Positions 50,367-59,735 of a DNA stretch of 64,000 bases are shown here, piece after piece (the first letter of the stretch is position 1; every line of letters starts with the position of its first letter). Position numbers and translations under genes: made by a program. Origin of the DNA: Terriglobia bacterium. Its GTDB lineage: Bacteria; Acidobacteriota; Terriglobia; UBA7540. Below the pieces are notes generated by a model that saw only the letters and a program-made list of their open reading frames with translations, was not told the origin of the DNA and searched no databases. Location of the stretch: contig JAIQEZ010000003.1 in assembly GCA_020073545.1 (NCBI GenBank), forward strand, positions 29,579 to 93,578, given 5' to 3'.

Positions 50367-53309
50367 ATGTTGCGGAGACATTGGCGAGGCGCCTTCCTGG
50401 GGATAATCGGCCTACTCCTGATGAGTACTCAAATTTTTGGACAGTCGGGTACAGGAAGCGTACGGGGTCAGGTAGCCGACCCATCGGGAGCGGTAGTCCC
50501 GGGAATCACGGTGACGGTGGTCGGTGCGAATGGCGCCCCGCAGCAGGCCCAAACCAACGAAGAGGGGCGCTACGATTTCCCGAAGCTGGCTCCCGCGACT
50601 TACAGCCTCCGGATCCAATTGAAAGGCTTTGCGGATTTTGAGAGGGCGGGCGTTGTCGTCGCGGCCGGTCAGGTCCAGATTGTCGATGCGCAACTCGTCG
50701 TAGCGCTGGAAAAGCAGCAAGTCACAGTCGCGGACAGCATCACGAGTCTTAGCCTCAGTTCTGAGAACAATGCGAGCGCCCTCGTGTTGAAGGGAAAAGA
50801 CCTGGAGGCGCTGTCGGATGACCCGGACGAGTTGCAGTCCCAACTCCAGGCCCTGGCAGGTCCCGCGGCTGGGCCGAACGGCGGCGAGATTTATGTTGAC
50901 GGGTTCACCGGCGGTCAGCTTCCGCCGAAATCCGCCATCCGCGAGATTCGCGTGAACCAGAATCCGTTCTCGGCTCAGTACGACAAGCTCGGATACGGGC
51001 GCATTGAGATTCTTACCCGACCGGGTCAGGGCCAGTGGCATGGGCAGGGATTCGGCATCTTCAACTCCTCCGCGCTCAACTCGCGAAACCCCTTTGTGAG
51101 CCAGGAGCCGAGCTACCATCACGAGCTCTTTGACGGAAGCATCGGCGGGCCGCTCAGCCGCAAGGCTTCTTTCTTCTTCGATGGCGGGCACCGGAAGATG
51201 GACACCAATTCCATTGTCAGTGCCTTGGTCCTCAACTCGGATCTTCAGCAGGCGGCGTTCAGCCAAGCCGTGCCCAGCCCCCGCACGAACACGAATCTTA
51301 CTTCTCGTGTGGACCACCAGTTATCCTCGAACAACACGCTGACCGCCCGCTATCAGTTCTGGCACGACAATGCCCAGAACAGTGGAATCGGCCAGTTTTC
51401 ACTGGCCTCGCAGGGTTATGACACCCACCAGACCGAGCACACTCTTCAGATCAGCGACTCGCAAGTTTTCAGCGCGCGGGTCGTCAACGATTTGCGACTG
51501 GAATTTGCACAGCGGAGTAACAGCCAGGCTCCCGTGATCTGGGACCCCACTCTGCAGGTTCTGGGGGCGTTCACAGGAGGAGGTAATCCCCAAGGCAAGG
51601 TCCTGGACGACCAGGATCACTACGAGGTGCATGACCTCACATCCATGTCGTTAGGCAAGCACTATCTGACCTTCGGCGGGAGGTTGCGAGAGGTGAGAGT
51701 GTGGGACAGTTCCAGCGGGAATTATAACGGATCCTTTACATTCCCGTCTATGGATGCCTTCCAAGCCGCAGAGGTACAACTCCTGGCCTGTCAGGCGGCA
51801 GGCGAGACCAACTGCCAAGTGAGCGGGGCGAGCCAGTTTACCATCACGAGTGGAAATCCCGCCGCGAACGTCAATTGGATAGATTTGGGGCTGTACGCCG
51901 AGGATCAATGGCGCCTTCGTCCCAACATGTCGCTCAACCTGGGACTCCGCTACGAGACGCAAAACTCCATTCACGATCACGCGGATTTTGCTCCCCGCCT
52001 GGGATTCGCTTGGGGGCTGGGCCGTGGCGGCAGCGCCAAGACCGTCCTGCGCGCTGGTTCTGGTGTCTTCTACGACCGGTTCGACGTGAGTCCGGTGCTG
52101 CAAGCCGAGCGGTTGAACGGCGTCAACCAGACGCAACATGTAGTTACAGACCCTGACTTTTTCCCACTGGTTCCATCCCTCAGCCAGTTACAGCAGATAG
52201 CCGTGAGTCAGTCGGTAAGCACTGCTTACCAGATCGATCCCAAGCTGCGCGCTCCTTACACAATCCAAACCGCGGTGGGCGTGGAGCGGCAACTCTCCAA
52301 GAACGCCACGGTCTCCGTCACCTACGTCGATTCACACGGCGTTCACCAGCTCATGACGAGGAATATCAACGCGCCGCTTCCGGGAACCTACGTTTCCTGC
52401 TCCAGCGGGGATTCCTCCTGCACGCCATCGGCCGGTGTGCGGCCCTGCGGAGACGTCGGCAATATCTATCAGTACGAGTCCGACGGCCTCTTTAATCAGA
52501 ACCAGGTGATTACGAATTTCAGTCTCCGCAAGGGCACCAAACTCTCCCTCTTCGGGTTCTATTCCCTCAGCTTTGCCGATAGCAACACGGCCGGGGTTGG
52601 CACTTTCCCGTCCGACCCCTATGACATCGCGCTGGATTACGGACGCGCCGCATTCGACGTGCGGCATCGCCTTTTCTTAGGGGGTTCCTTTTCGCTGCCC
52701 AAGGGATTCCGCTTGAGCCAGTTTATGATGACGAGTTCCGGGGCTCCGTTCAACATCACCGTCGGCCAGGACCTGAACGGCGATTCCATCTTCAACGATC
52801 GTCCCGCCTTCGCTCCTGCCGGGGCAACAGGAGCGAACATCTTCGTGACAAAGTGGGGCACTTTTGACACGAACCCGAAAGCAGGTGAGAAAATCATTCC
52901 GATCAACTACGGAACAGGCCCTGGCCAGTTCGAAATGAACCTACGCCTGAGTAAGACGTTTACATTTGGGAGGAAGGCGGAGAGCACAACCGCCGGAAGT
53001 GGTATGCAAGGACCTCCTCCTGGCGGAGGGCGTGGTGGACCTCCGCCGGGTGGCGGCGGGCTTGGCCCACGAGGGCTGAGTGGCGGTGGGGGCGGCCCAG
53101 GCGGTCCTTTCGGGTCGTTGTCTTCGAATACTCGCTACAGCCTGACGTTCAGCGTGGGGGCACGCAACGTCTTCAATGTGGTGAATCTTGGGACGCCCAT
53201 CGGCCAACTCAGTTCGTCCCTGTTCGGCACGTCCAATTCGCTCGGGGGAGGCTTCGGTGCTCCCGGCGGGAACCGTCATATCGACTTCCAGGTGGCGTTT
53301 AGTTTTTAG
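50367..53309 (+). CDS. Oar-like TonB-dependent receptor with carboxypeptidase-regulatory-like domain
   Basis: About 980 residues. The ATG at 50367 gives a textbook signal peptide (MLRRHWRGAFLGIIGLLLMSTQIFGQ); an ATG at 50337 is also possible. Then comes a carboxypeptidase-D regulatory-like beta sandwich (GSVRGQVADPSGAVVPGITVTVVG), a plug domain (EIYVDGFTGGQLPPKSAIREIRVNQNPFSAQYDKLGYGRIEILTRPG) and a 22-strand-type barrel ending in HIDFQVAFSF. A Gly/Pro-rich stretch (GMQGPPPGGGRGGPPPGGGG) sits between late barrel strands and probably forms an extracellular or periplasmic loop. It likely imports or exports a large substrate with TonB, or anchors at the outer membrane. It is the second gene preceded by the duplicated region. 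Confidence 0.92.
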   Translation: MLRRHWRGAFLGIIGLLLMSTQIFGQSGTGSVRGQVADPSGAVVPGITVTVVGANGAPQQAQTNEEGRYDFPKLAPATYSLRIQLKGFADFERAGVVVAAGQVQIVDAQLVVALEKQQVTVADSITSLSLSSENNASALVLKGKDLEALSDDPDELQSQLQALAGPAAGPNGGEIYVDGFTGGQLPPKSAIREIRVNQNPFSAQYDKLGYGRIEILTRPGQGQWHGQGFGIFNSSALNSRNPFVSQEPSYHHELFDGSIGGPLSRKASFFFDGGHRKMDTNSIVSALVLNSDLQQAAFSQAVPSPRTNTNLTSRVDHQLSSNNTLTARYQFWHDNAQNSGIGQFSLASQGYDTHQTEHTLQISDSQVFSARVVNDLRLEFAQRSNSQAPVIWDPTLQVLGAFTGGGNPQGKVLDDQDHYEVHDLTSMSLGKHYLTFGGRLREVRVWDSSSGNYNGSFTFPSMDAFQAAEVQLLACQAAGETNCQVSGASQFTITSGNPAANVNWIDLGLYAEDQWRLRPNMSLNLGLRYETQNSIHDHADFAPRLGFAWGLGRGGSAKTVLRAGSGVFYDRFDVSPVLQAERLNGVNQTQHVVTDPDFFPLVPSLSQLQQIAVSQSVSTAYQIDPKLRAPYTIQTAVGVERQLSKNATVSVTYVDSHGVHQLMTRNINAPLPGTYVSCSSGDSSCTPSAGVRPCGDVGNIYQYESDGLFNQNQVITNFSLRKGTKLSLFGFYSLSFADSNTAGVGTFPSDPYDIALDYGRAAFDVRHRLFLGGSFSLPKGFRLSQFMMTSSGAPFNITVGQDLNGDSIFNDRPAFAPAGATGANIFVTKWGTFDTNPKAGEKIIPINYGTGPGQFEMNLRLSKTFTFGRKAESTTAGSGMQGPPPGGGRGGPPPGGGGLGPRGLSGGGGGPGGPFGSLSSNTRYSLTFSVGARNVFNVVNLGTPIGQLSSSLFGTSNSLGGGFGAPGGNRHIDFQVAFSF

Positions 53310-53485
53310 CAATATGCTGGAAAACGTCCCAGGGCGGTCATCCGGAGTCCTTCGTGGGGAGTACTTATTGTAAGCTCTGCAGTGGAGGGTCCCGCCCTGT
53401 TGGTTTCTGGGTCATTCTGAGAATCCGACAGTCCCCCAGCTACTCTGTCGCGGCAGGGTTATCTCAATCTATCGACGCGTAGGCT

Positions 53486-53561
53486 TGGTGGACCTGGAGG
53501 GGTTCGAACCCTCGACCTCATGACTGCCAGTCATGCGCGCTCCCAACTGCGCCACAGGCCC
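53486..53561 (-). tRNA. tRNA-Ala (GGC)
   Basis: Minus-strand cloverleaf with acceptor GGGCCTG/CAGGTCC including the G3-U70 pair that identifies alanine tRNA, anticodon stem CATGA/TCATG with loop CTGGCAG, T-arm with TTCGAAC, discriminator A and encoded CCA. Confidence 0.97.
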
Positions 53562-53951
53562 ACATAGAAGAAGCCAGCTAATCTGTTTGTAACATGTGGC
53601 CCAGCGACTGTCAATGAAGTGATACAGAGTGCGCGGGCTGACTGCCGCGCGATCGCCGGAGTTCACCGTCGTGCGCTGCTGCCTCTTGTCGACGGGAATA
53701 CAGAAGATCACCGCATCCTGCCGGAGACCTACTCTCCCAGCCTGCCCGCTCTGGGTAACGACTAGGCCTTCCCAGTCATGACAAAATGCCCGTCAAAGAT
53801 GGTGTACAACCCGCCCGCAGGAGGTGCATTATTTCCCGGGCCCAGGCTTTTTGGAACAAACCTTTATTTTTCGGTGTCAATCTAAATGGAAAGAGGGGTA
53901 AGCAAGCGCGGTATTGCAGTTCGACGACGGAACTGTTATCTTGAGGGCGTC
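53562..53951. other. Spacer between tRNA-Ala and the sigma factor gene
   Basis: No gene is supported in these 390 bases. The left end holds the tRNA-Ala promoter. I see no clear ECF-type promoter for the sigma factor. Confidence 0.4.
53586..53614 (-). promoter_or_regulatory. Promoter of tRNA-Ala
   Basis: On the minus strand TTGACA (53614-53609) and TACAAA (53591-53586) are spaced 17 bases apart, with the -10 about 25 bases before the mature tRNA. Confidence 0.6.
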
Positions 53952-54587
53952 ATGGGCACCGCGCGATCTGCTGAGATAACGTTCGAGCGTACGCTGCCAC
54001 CAGTCAGCGAAGAAGCGGTCTTTGTCGGCGAGTTGCGGGCGGGCTCTCAAGAGGCATTTGCTTACCTGTTGGCGGTTTATCAGAACCCGGTTTTCAACCT
54101 GGTCTCGCACATCATTGAGAACGAAGCTGACGCGTCCGACGTTCTCCAGGATGTGTTCGTGAAGGTTTTCAAGGGGATTAGGAGCTTTAACGGCGAGAGC
54201 AGTCTGAAAACCTGGATCTACCGCATTGCCGTTCACGAGGCGTCGAATCATCGCCGGAGCTGGATTCGCCGCCACTGGCGCGAGCCGTTTTCTGTGGACG
54301 ACACTGATGCTCGCTCGGCCACAGCGTCGGAAGCTATTTCGGGTGACCGCAACCCCCATGAGGTTCTCGAGCAGGCCGAGCGAGAGGAAGTGGTCAAGCG
54401 GGCTCTGGCCAGCTTGGCACGGCCGTATCGCACGGTTGTAGTGTTACGCGAAATCGAGGGACTGCCTTACGAGGAAATCGCGCAGGTGCTGGGTTTGGCT
54501 CAGGGAACTGTGAAATCCCGTCTCTTACGAGGACGGGAACTGCTGCGCCGAAAGCTGGCGAGCTATGTGGGCAAGCAACATGTTTGA
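53952..54587 (+). CDS. ECF-type RNA polymerase sigma factor
   Basis: About 211 residues of the sigma-24/RpoE type. Region 2: FAYLLAVYQNPVFNLVSHIIENEADASDVLQDVFVKVFKGIRSFNGESSLKTWIYRIAVHEASNHRR. Region 4: ALASLARPYRTVVVLREIEGLPYEEIAQVLGLAQGTVKSRLLRGRELLRRKL. The ATG at 53952 after GAGGG is preferred to the ORF-track ATG at 53886, which lacks a ribosome-binding site and a conserved extension. The stop overlaps the anti-sigma gene by eight bases, so the two are a coupled pair. Confidence 0.95.
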   Translation: MGTARSAEITFERTLPPVSEEAVFVGELRAGSQEAFAYLLAVYQNPVFNLVSHIIENEADASDVLQDVFVKVFKGIRSFNGESSLKTWIYRIAVHEASNHRRSWIRRHWREPFSVDDTDARSATASEAISGDRNPHEVLEQAEREEVVKRALASLARPYRTVVVLREIEGLPYEEIAQVLGLAQGTVKSRLLRGRELLRRKLASYVGKQHV

Positions 54588-55230
54588 GAGCTGCGTCGAA
54601 ATTCGGAGCCATTTCTCGGACTACCTCGATGACCGTTGCACGCGGGAGGTGCTGAGAGCCATCCGCTTTCACCTGGCCTACTGCGAAGCCTGCGGGCAAG
54701 AACTCGAGCAATGGCAGTCGTTGCAGGCCGACCTGCGGGCTCTTGCGCGCCGGCGAGTTCCGCCCGACCTTGCCCTCCGCTTGCGGGTTCGGATGTCCCA
54801 ACACCTCCACCGAAACCCCTTCACCCGGCTCTGGGTGCGGCTGGAGAACATCTTCAAACCGTTGTTGATTCCCGCCACCGGTGGCGTGCTGACCGCGATG
54901 ATTTGTTTCTGCCTGTTTATGGGGGCGCGAGTGGCTCCGGTCACGAACATCCCGGACGTCCCGTTGCAGATTGTCACGCCGCCTCGCGTCCGCGAGCTCG
55001 CCCCCATGGATTTCAACACCGGCGACAACCCCCTGGTGCTGGTCACCCAGATTGACGCCGGGGGCCGCGTGAAGGGATATCGGGTTCTGTCAGGTCAGAA
55101 TTCACCCGAGCTCATGCAGCACCTGGACCGGTTGATCTACTTCAGCGTCTTCCAGCCTGCCACGACATTCGGAAAGCCCACGGATGGGGAGGTGGTTCTG
55201 TCCCTGCGGCGAATCACAGTCCGAGGGTAA
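54580..55230 (+). CDS. Anti-sigma factor with zinc finger, TM helix and TonB C-terminal-like domain
   Basis: About 216 residues. Residues 1-50 carry an anti-sigma zinc finger with H31-x3-C35-x2-C38 (HLAYCEAC), typical of ZAS-type sigma inhibitors. A single transmembrane helix lies at about 96-117 (LLIPATGGVLTAMICFCLFMG). The periplasmic part (about 150-213) reads PLVLVTQIDAGGRVKGYRVLSG, PELMQHLDRLIYFSVFQPATTFGKPTDGEVVLSL, which fits the TonB C-terminal fold with its IDxxGRV, final helix, FxPA and beta-strand pattern. So cytoplasmic sigma binding and an outer-membrane-reaching domain are joined in one protein. The start overlaps the sigma gene by eight bases. The TonB-C call is by motif only. 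Confidence 0.8.
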   Translation: MFESCVEIRSHFSDYLDDRCTREVLRAIRFHLAYCEACGQELEQWQSLQADLRALARRRVPPDLALRLRVRMSQHLHRNPFTRLWVRLENIFKPLLIPATGGVLTAMICFCLFMGARVAPVTNIPDVPLQIVTPPRVRELAPMDFNTGDNPLVLVTQIDAGGRVKGYRVLSGQNSPELMQHLDRLIYFSVFQPATTFGKPTDGEVVLSLRRITVRG

Positions 55231-55235
55231 TCCGT

Positions 55236-56840
55236 TTGCTCTTGACTTCAATCCTGTCCTTGCATCTCCGGCCTCACACGGAACGCAGTCCTGTCTGTCC
55301 GGCCTCGCCCTGCCGGCGCGTGACTCGCTGGGTGTCTTCCGGTGGGGGGTTTCTCGGCGCTTGGTTTCTGATTCTGCTGGCTGCACCCCCCCCGGCTTGG
55401 TCCCAGACGCCGGGCAACGTCCTGCTGGAACCCAGCGAACAGCTTTTCTGTGTGCTGGCCGCGTTGAACGCCGCGGGGTACGACGCGGGTCTGGGGGCAA
55501 ACCCGGGAGACAACACGCGGCAGATGGTGCGCGCGTTTCTAGAGACGCGAAAGGCTGCTGTTGTCCCTGAACTCCAGAAGTTTTACAGTCAGCATCGTGT
55601 GCAAGGCGACCCGGGGGCGGACCTGGGGCAATACATTTCTCTCGCCATGCTGCTGGGCTCGCCGCCGGATTTCAAGTTCACCGTCCCCCCGGGCGAGCTG
55701 CCTCCGGATGCGCGCGACTTGATGGGGTTTGTTCCGCTCCTCAAGACTTTTTACAGTCAAGGCACGCTGCTCGTCCTCTGGGCGCAAGTCCAGCCGCGTT
55801 ACGACGTTGCCGTGGCACGTTACACGGAGGCGGTGCGCAACAGCTTCGTGCTGACTGACGCCTATTTTCGATTCCCGGCCGGGGGCTACCTGGGTCGGAC
55901 GTACACGATCTACATCGACTTGCTGGGTGTGCCTGAGCAGGTCCAGGCGCGGATCTACGGTCTGAACTACTACCTGGTGGTGACGCCTTCCAAAGAGCCG
56001 AAGATCGACGAGATCCGTCATCAGTACTTGCACTTTCTCCTCGATCCGTTGGCCGCCAAGTATGCGACGGAGATCAACCAGAAGGGTTCCCTTCGCGCCA
56101 TTGCTATCGAGGCCCCCTTGCTGTCGCCGGACTTCAAGGGGGACTTTCCACTGCTGGTCACGGAGTGCCTGATTCGCGCCGCGGAGCTGCGCATGGACAA
56201 GAAGCCCCAGGCGGAGGCGGAGAAGAGTCTGACGGAGATGACTGCGGGCGGCCTGATCCTGGTTCGATACTTCTATGGCGCCCTGGGAGACTTCGCACGG
56301 CAGGAATCTTCCATGACGCTCTACTACAAGCAGATCATCCTGGACATTGACCCGAAGATGGAAGAGAAGCAATTGTTCGGTGTCAAGTTTACTTCCCGTC
56401 CGCCGGCCCCACCCGAGAAGGCCTCGCCGGCTCTTTCGGAAGAAGACCGGCTTCTCGACCAGGGGGACGCCCTTTTTTTTCAGGGGAAATACAACGAAGC
56501 CAAGCCGGTGTATCAGGCAGTGCTGGAGAAGATCGACCCCAAGAACGCGCGAGCCCTGTACGGTCTGGCGGTCGTCTACGCTAACACCCGAAAGCCGGAT
56601 CTGGCCGATGAATACTTCCAAAAGACGCTCAGCACGGCCCGCGATTTGCGCATCGTCACTTGGTCGCATATCTATCTGGGACGGCTCTATGATTTGCGGG
56701 GCAAGCGCGACGACGCCTTGGCGCAATACCGCGCTGCCGCCCTGACCGCCGCTGCTTACCCGCTGGCGCTGCGCGCGGTGCAAAGCGGGATGGCTGGGGC
56801 CTTCGGTTCGAAGGAGGAAGGGAAGAAGGGAACACCCTAG
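55236..56840 (+). CDS. Secreted TPR-containing hypothetical protein
   Basis: Up to 534 residues. The track start is a TTG at 55236; a GTG at 55320 would also begin a signal peptide (GFLGAWFLILLAAPPPAWSQT). The middle is an unrecognised helical domain (QLFCVLAALNAAGYDAGLGANPGDNTRQMVRAFLE). From about 410 the protein has tetratricopeptide-like repeats (QGDALFFQGKYNEAKPVYQAVLEKIDPKNARALYGLAVVYANTRKPDLADEYFQKTL). It starts a few bases after the anti-sigma gene, so it is probably in the same operon and could be a target or effector of the sigma pathway. Confidence 0.8.
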   Translation: MLLTSILSLHLRPHTERSPVCPASPCRRVTRWVSSGGGFLGAWFLILLAAPPPAWSQTPGNVLLEPSEQLFCVLAALNAAGYDAGLGANPGDNTRQMVRAFLETRKAAVVPELQKFYSQHRVQGDPGADLGQYISLAMLLGSPPDFKFTVPPGELPPDARDLMGFVPLLKTFYSQGTLLVLWAQVQPRYDVAVARYTEAVRNSFVLTDAYFRFPAGGYLGRTYTIYIDLLGVPEQVQARIYGLNYYLVVTPSKEPKIDEIRHQYLHFLLDPLAAKYATEINQKGSLRAIAIEAPLLSPDFKGDFPLLVTECLIRAAELRMDKKPQAEAEKSLTEMTAGGLILVRYFYGALGDFARQESSMTLYYKQIILDIDPKMEEKQLFGVKFTSRPPAPPEKASPALSEEDRLLDQGDALFFQGKYNEAKPVYQAVLEKIDPKNARALYGLAVVYANTRKPDLADEYFQKTLSTARDLRIVTWSHIYLGRLYDLRGKRDDALAQYRAAALTAAAYPLALRAVQSGMAGAFGSKEEGKKGTP

Positions 56841-57111
56841 GGCCGTGCCAGCTCGATCTTCCAATCTGTGGCGCTTTCATTTTGCGCGGCCCGAACGATG
56901 TCCCCTGGCAAGAGAGTTAGGTAAGACAAGTTGAAACGGCCCTCGGGCGGCGAACCGTGCGCGGGTCCATTCTGGAGGACTTGCTGGGGGCTTGCAGTTG
57001 CTGCGGCGAGAGCCATGGACCGGCGGCGTTGATTGACAGTAAGAATCCTTTCCTGTACGCTCAACGCTGCGGACGCGAAAGAGCGCTTGGCCGTAATGCT
57101 ATGCTTAGGAG

Positions 57112-58155
57112 ATGAGAAAGAATATGAGAATCCGACATGCACTATTAATTGGCGTGGTCCTGGCCCTCGCGAGCACCGTTCGCGCTCAGGGTCCAAGCGC
57201 TTCTGCACCCATGACGGAGAAGGACGTTGTCAAGGAACTCAAGAGCGCGGGGCCTGACCAGCTTATTAAGGCGGTCAGCCTGCGTGGTGCCGATTTCGAT
57301 ATGACCCCGGAGATCGAGAAGCGGCTGCGCAAGGCCAAGGCGACGGACCAAGTGATCCAGGCGGTTACCAGTGCTGGTCCGAAAGCCCGCGCTGCCGCCA
57401 AAGCCGCGGCGCTGGGAATGACCGGGCCCCCGCTCTCGCCGGCGGAGAGCAAGGATTTCGCCGCGGTTCGGGACGAACTCGACCCGGACAAGGCCGTAGC
57501 CTTGGCTGAGGATTTCGCGAAGAAGTATCCGAACAGCTCCGCCCTCACTTACGCGTACGCGTTTGAGGCGGGAGCCTACCAGCAGAAAGGGGACGTGGAA
57601 AAGGTCGTTGACCTTTGTGAGAAGAGCTTGGGTCTGAATAAAGACAACTTGATGAGTTTGATTTTGGTCAGCGGGATGATCCCTCAACCTCAGTACCTGA
57701 ACCAGCGCGTGGATAAGGAGAAACAGTTGACGGCGGCGGAGAGCTATGCGCAGGATGCCCTCAAGCTACTCGACAAGGTTCCCAAACTACCCAACGAGTC
57801 GGATGCGGACCTTGCCAAGCGCAAAGCCGAATACGCGGCGGGTGTTCACAGCGCGCTGGGGATGGTGCACCTGGACCGCGCCCAACTCGGCCTGACCGGG
57901 GTGGATAAGGATGAGCTGGCCAAGGCAGAACAGGAGTACCAGGTGGCCGTCACCACCACGGAGCACCCCGACAGTCGCGACTACTATCGCCTGGGCGAAA
58001 CTACTGCCATGGAAGGCAAGCTGGATGATGCCATCGCGGCCTTCACCAAGGCCGGCGAGCTCGGCCAGGGCACGATGATCAAGCAAATCGCTGACGAGCA
58101 AATTGAAAACTTGAAGAAGCGGAAGGCGCAATCCACGCCCCCCGCGAAACCTTAG
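57112..58155 (+). CDS. Secreted TPR-like protein
   Basis: A 347-residue protein with a signal peptide (MRIRHALLIGVVLALASTVRAQG). A short region repeats the theme KELKSAGPDQLIKAVSLRGADFDMTPEIEKRLRKAKATDQVIQAVTSAGP, and TPR-type helices follow (AYAFEAGAYQQKGDVEKVVDLCEKSLGLNKDN, ... DYYRLGETTAMEGKLDDAIAAFTKAGEL). An ATG at 57124 with a GGAG further upstream is an alternative start. Function unknown; possibly another envelope factor of the preceding sigma operon, although 270 bases separate them. Confidence 0.78.
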   Translation: MRKNMRIRHALLIGVVLALASTVRAQGPSASAPMTEKDVVKELKSAGPDQLIKAVSLRGADFDMTPEIEKRLRKAKATDQVIQAVTSAGPKARAAAKAAALGMTGPPLSPAESKDFAAVRDELDPDKAVALAEDFAKKYPNSSALTYAYAFEAGAYQQKGDVEKVVDLCEKSLGLNKDNLMSLILVSGMIPQPQYLNQRVDKEKQLTAAESYAQDALKLLDKVPKLPNESDADLAKRKAEYAAGVHSALGMVHLDRAQLGLTGVDKDELAKAEQEYQVAVTTTEHPDSRDYYRLGETTAMEGKLDDAIAAFTKAGELGQGTMIKQIADEQIENLKKRKAQSTPPAKP

Positions 58156-58267
58156 CGCCCAGCCGAAGACACGAGCCGGATTTCCCGGATGGGCGCCGCC
58201 GTTTTTCGGGCTGCGTGGGGCGGCGCCATTCGTTGTCCTCGAGCGGAAGAGGCGGCGCCCGGACAGC

Positions 58268-58981
58268 ATGGCGGAAAACTCCCGCGACCAATTTCAGGCT
58301 TCCGTCGGCTATCGCTTTCGGAATCCTCATTTCCTGTTGGAAGCTCTCACGCACGCTTCGTTTGCACAAGAGTCGGCTGAGCGGCCCCGCGACAACGAGC
58401 AGTTGGAGTTTCTGGGCGACGCGGTGCTGACCTTTGTGGTCAGCGTGATCCTGGCCGAGGCCTTTCCCGATTGGGAGGAGGGCAAACTGACGCGGGCACG
58501 CTCCCGCCTGGTGGCGGCGCCCCACCTGTACGCTGTAGCCAGCCGCCTGAGCGTGGGCGAGCATTTGCGGCTGGGGCGTGGTGAAGAGAAGACCGGTGGG
58601 CGGAACAAACCGGCGCTGCTCGTCAACGCCCTGGAAGCCGTCGTGGCCGCACTCTACCGCGACGGGGGCATCCAGGCAGCCCGCCAGTTCATTGAGCGCT
58701 TCATTGTGCCCGATGACCTCGAGGCCTGCGCCGATGACCTCTTCTCGATCGACTACAAGTCAGCGCTGCAGGAGCACTTGCAGGCGGGGCGAATGCCGCC
58801 GGCGGAATACCGCGTCGTCGAGGAGTCCGGCCCCGAGCACCAAAAAACCTTTACCGTGGAGGTCGTGACAGGAGACAATCGCCTAGCCCGGGGGCGTGGC
58901 GGCAGCAAGAAGGCCGCGGAGCAGGAAGCGGCCAGGACCATTCTCGAAGAGCTGGGCAGGAAGACCGAAACAGATGGCTGA
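58268..58981 (+). CDS. rnc: Ribonuclease III
   Basis: A 237-residue double-stranded-RNA endonuclease. The catalytic signature is RDNEQLEFLGDAVLTFVVS; a second acidic cluster appears in KPALLVNALEAVVAALYRDGG. The C-terminal dsRNA-binding domain reads DYKSALQEHLQAGRMPPAEYRVVEESGPEHQKTFTVEV, RGGSKKAAEQEAARTILEEL. It opens a tightly packed four-gene operon, and lepB starts eight bases before its stop codon. Confidence 0.97.
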   Translation: MAENSRDQFQASVGYRFRNPHFLLEALTHASFAQESAERPRDNEQLEFLGDAVLTFVVSVILAEAFPDWEEGKLTRARSRLVAAPHLYAVASRLSVGEHLRLGRGEEKTGGRNKPALLVNALEAVVAALYRDGGIQAARQFIERFIVPDDLEACADDLFSIDYKSALQEHLQAGRMPPAEYRVVEESGPEHQKTFTVEVVTGDNRLARGRGGSKKAAEQEAARTILEELGRKTETDG

Positions 58982-59735
58982 GCCTTACAAGAAATCCTCG
59001 ACGCGCGACACCTTTGAGTCGCTGGTGGTCACCGTGATCCTGGCCGTTTTCGGGACGACCTTCGTGCTGCAGGCGTTCAAGATCCCCACGGGTTCGATGG
59101 AGACCACCCTGCTGATCGGCGACCACCTGCTGGTGAACAAATTCATCTTCGCCCCACAGGGAGGATTCCTGGCCCGACTCCTTCCTTACCGTGAATTGCG
59201 CCGGGGCGACATCGTGGTGTTCAAGTTCCCGCCCTCCGACGATCAGTCGGAACCAGGCGAGCATTACGTGAAACGCGTGATCGGGCTACCCGGTGACCAC
59301 ATTCGAGTCTTTCATCGTCAGGTTTTCGTGAATGGGCAGGCGCTTTACGAACCGTATGTTCACCACACTTTTCTCGATGAGCTTCGCCCCGGTGACGACT
59401 TCCCGCCTCCGGACGCCGAGTACCTGCGCGGCGCCACCACCGCCTGGAGCGCCGAAATGGCCAGCTCCGTTCGTAACGGCGAAATCGTGGTGCCGCCCGG
59501 AAAGTATTTCGTGATGGGGGACAACCGCGAACAGAGCTGGGACAGCCGCTTCTGGGGTTTTGTTCCGCTCAGCGTGGTCAGTGGCCGGCCGCTTCTGATC
59601 TACTGGTCGTTTGAGACTCCGCGTGACGAGTACATGCACAACTCCCTGGGCGACCGCATCTCCCAGCTCGTGGGGTTGATAGTTCACTTTCCGACCAAGA
59701 CCCGCTGGCGGCGTACCTTCATGTTTGTACGCTGA
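58974..59735 (+). CDS. lepB: Signal peptidase I
   Basis: A 253-residue membrane peptidase that removes signal peptides from exported proteins. One N-terminal transmembrane helix (LVVTVILAVFGTTFVLQAF), catalytic Ser41 in IPTGSMETTLL, catalytic Lys100 in GEHYVKRVIGLPGD, and the boxes GDNREQSWDSRFWGFVP. The ATG at 58974 is preferred because the longer ORF overlaps rnc in another frame. The stop TGA shares a base with the next ATG. Confidence 0.97.
   Translation: MAEPYKKSSTRDTFESLVVTVILAVFGTTFVLQAFKIPTGSMETTLLIGDHLLVNKFIFAPQGGFLARLLPYRELRRGDIVVFKFPPSDDQSEPGEHYVKRVIGLPGDHIRVFHRQVFVNGQALYEPYVHHTFLDELRPGDDFPPPDAEYLRGATTAWSAEMASSVRNGEIVVPPGKYFVMGDNREQSWDSRFWGFVPLSVVSGRPLLIYWSFETPRDEYMHNSLGDRISQLVGLIVHFPTKTRWRRTFMFVR

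Noticed and set aside
55539-56864. 441-codon minus-strand ORF
   Set aside because: Antisense shadow of the TPR protein; composition is typical of a reverse GC-rich frame.
56837-57208. Minus-strand ORF containing GRFNLSYLTLLPGDIVRAAQNE
   Set aside because: The end looks slightly protein-like and could be a relic, but there is no family match and it overlaps the next gene's start; not supported enough to list.
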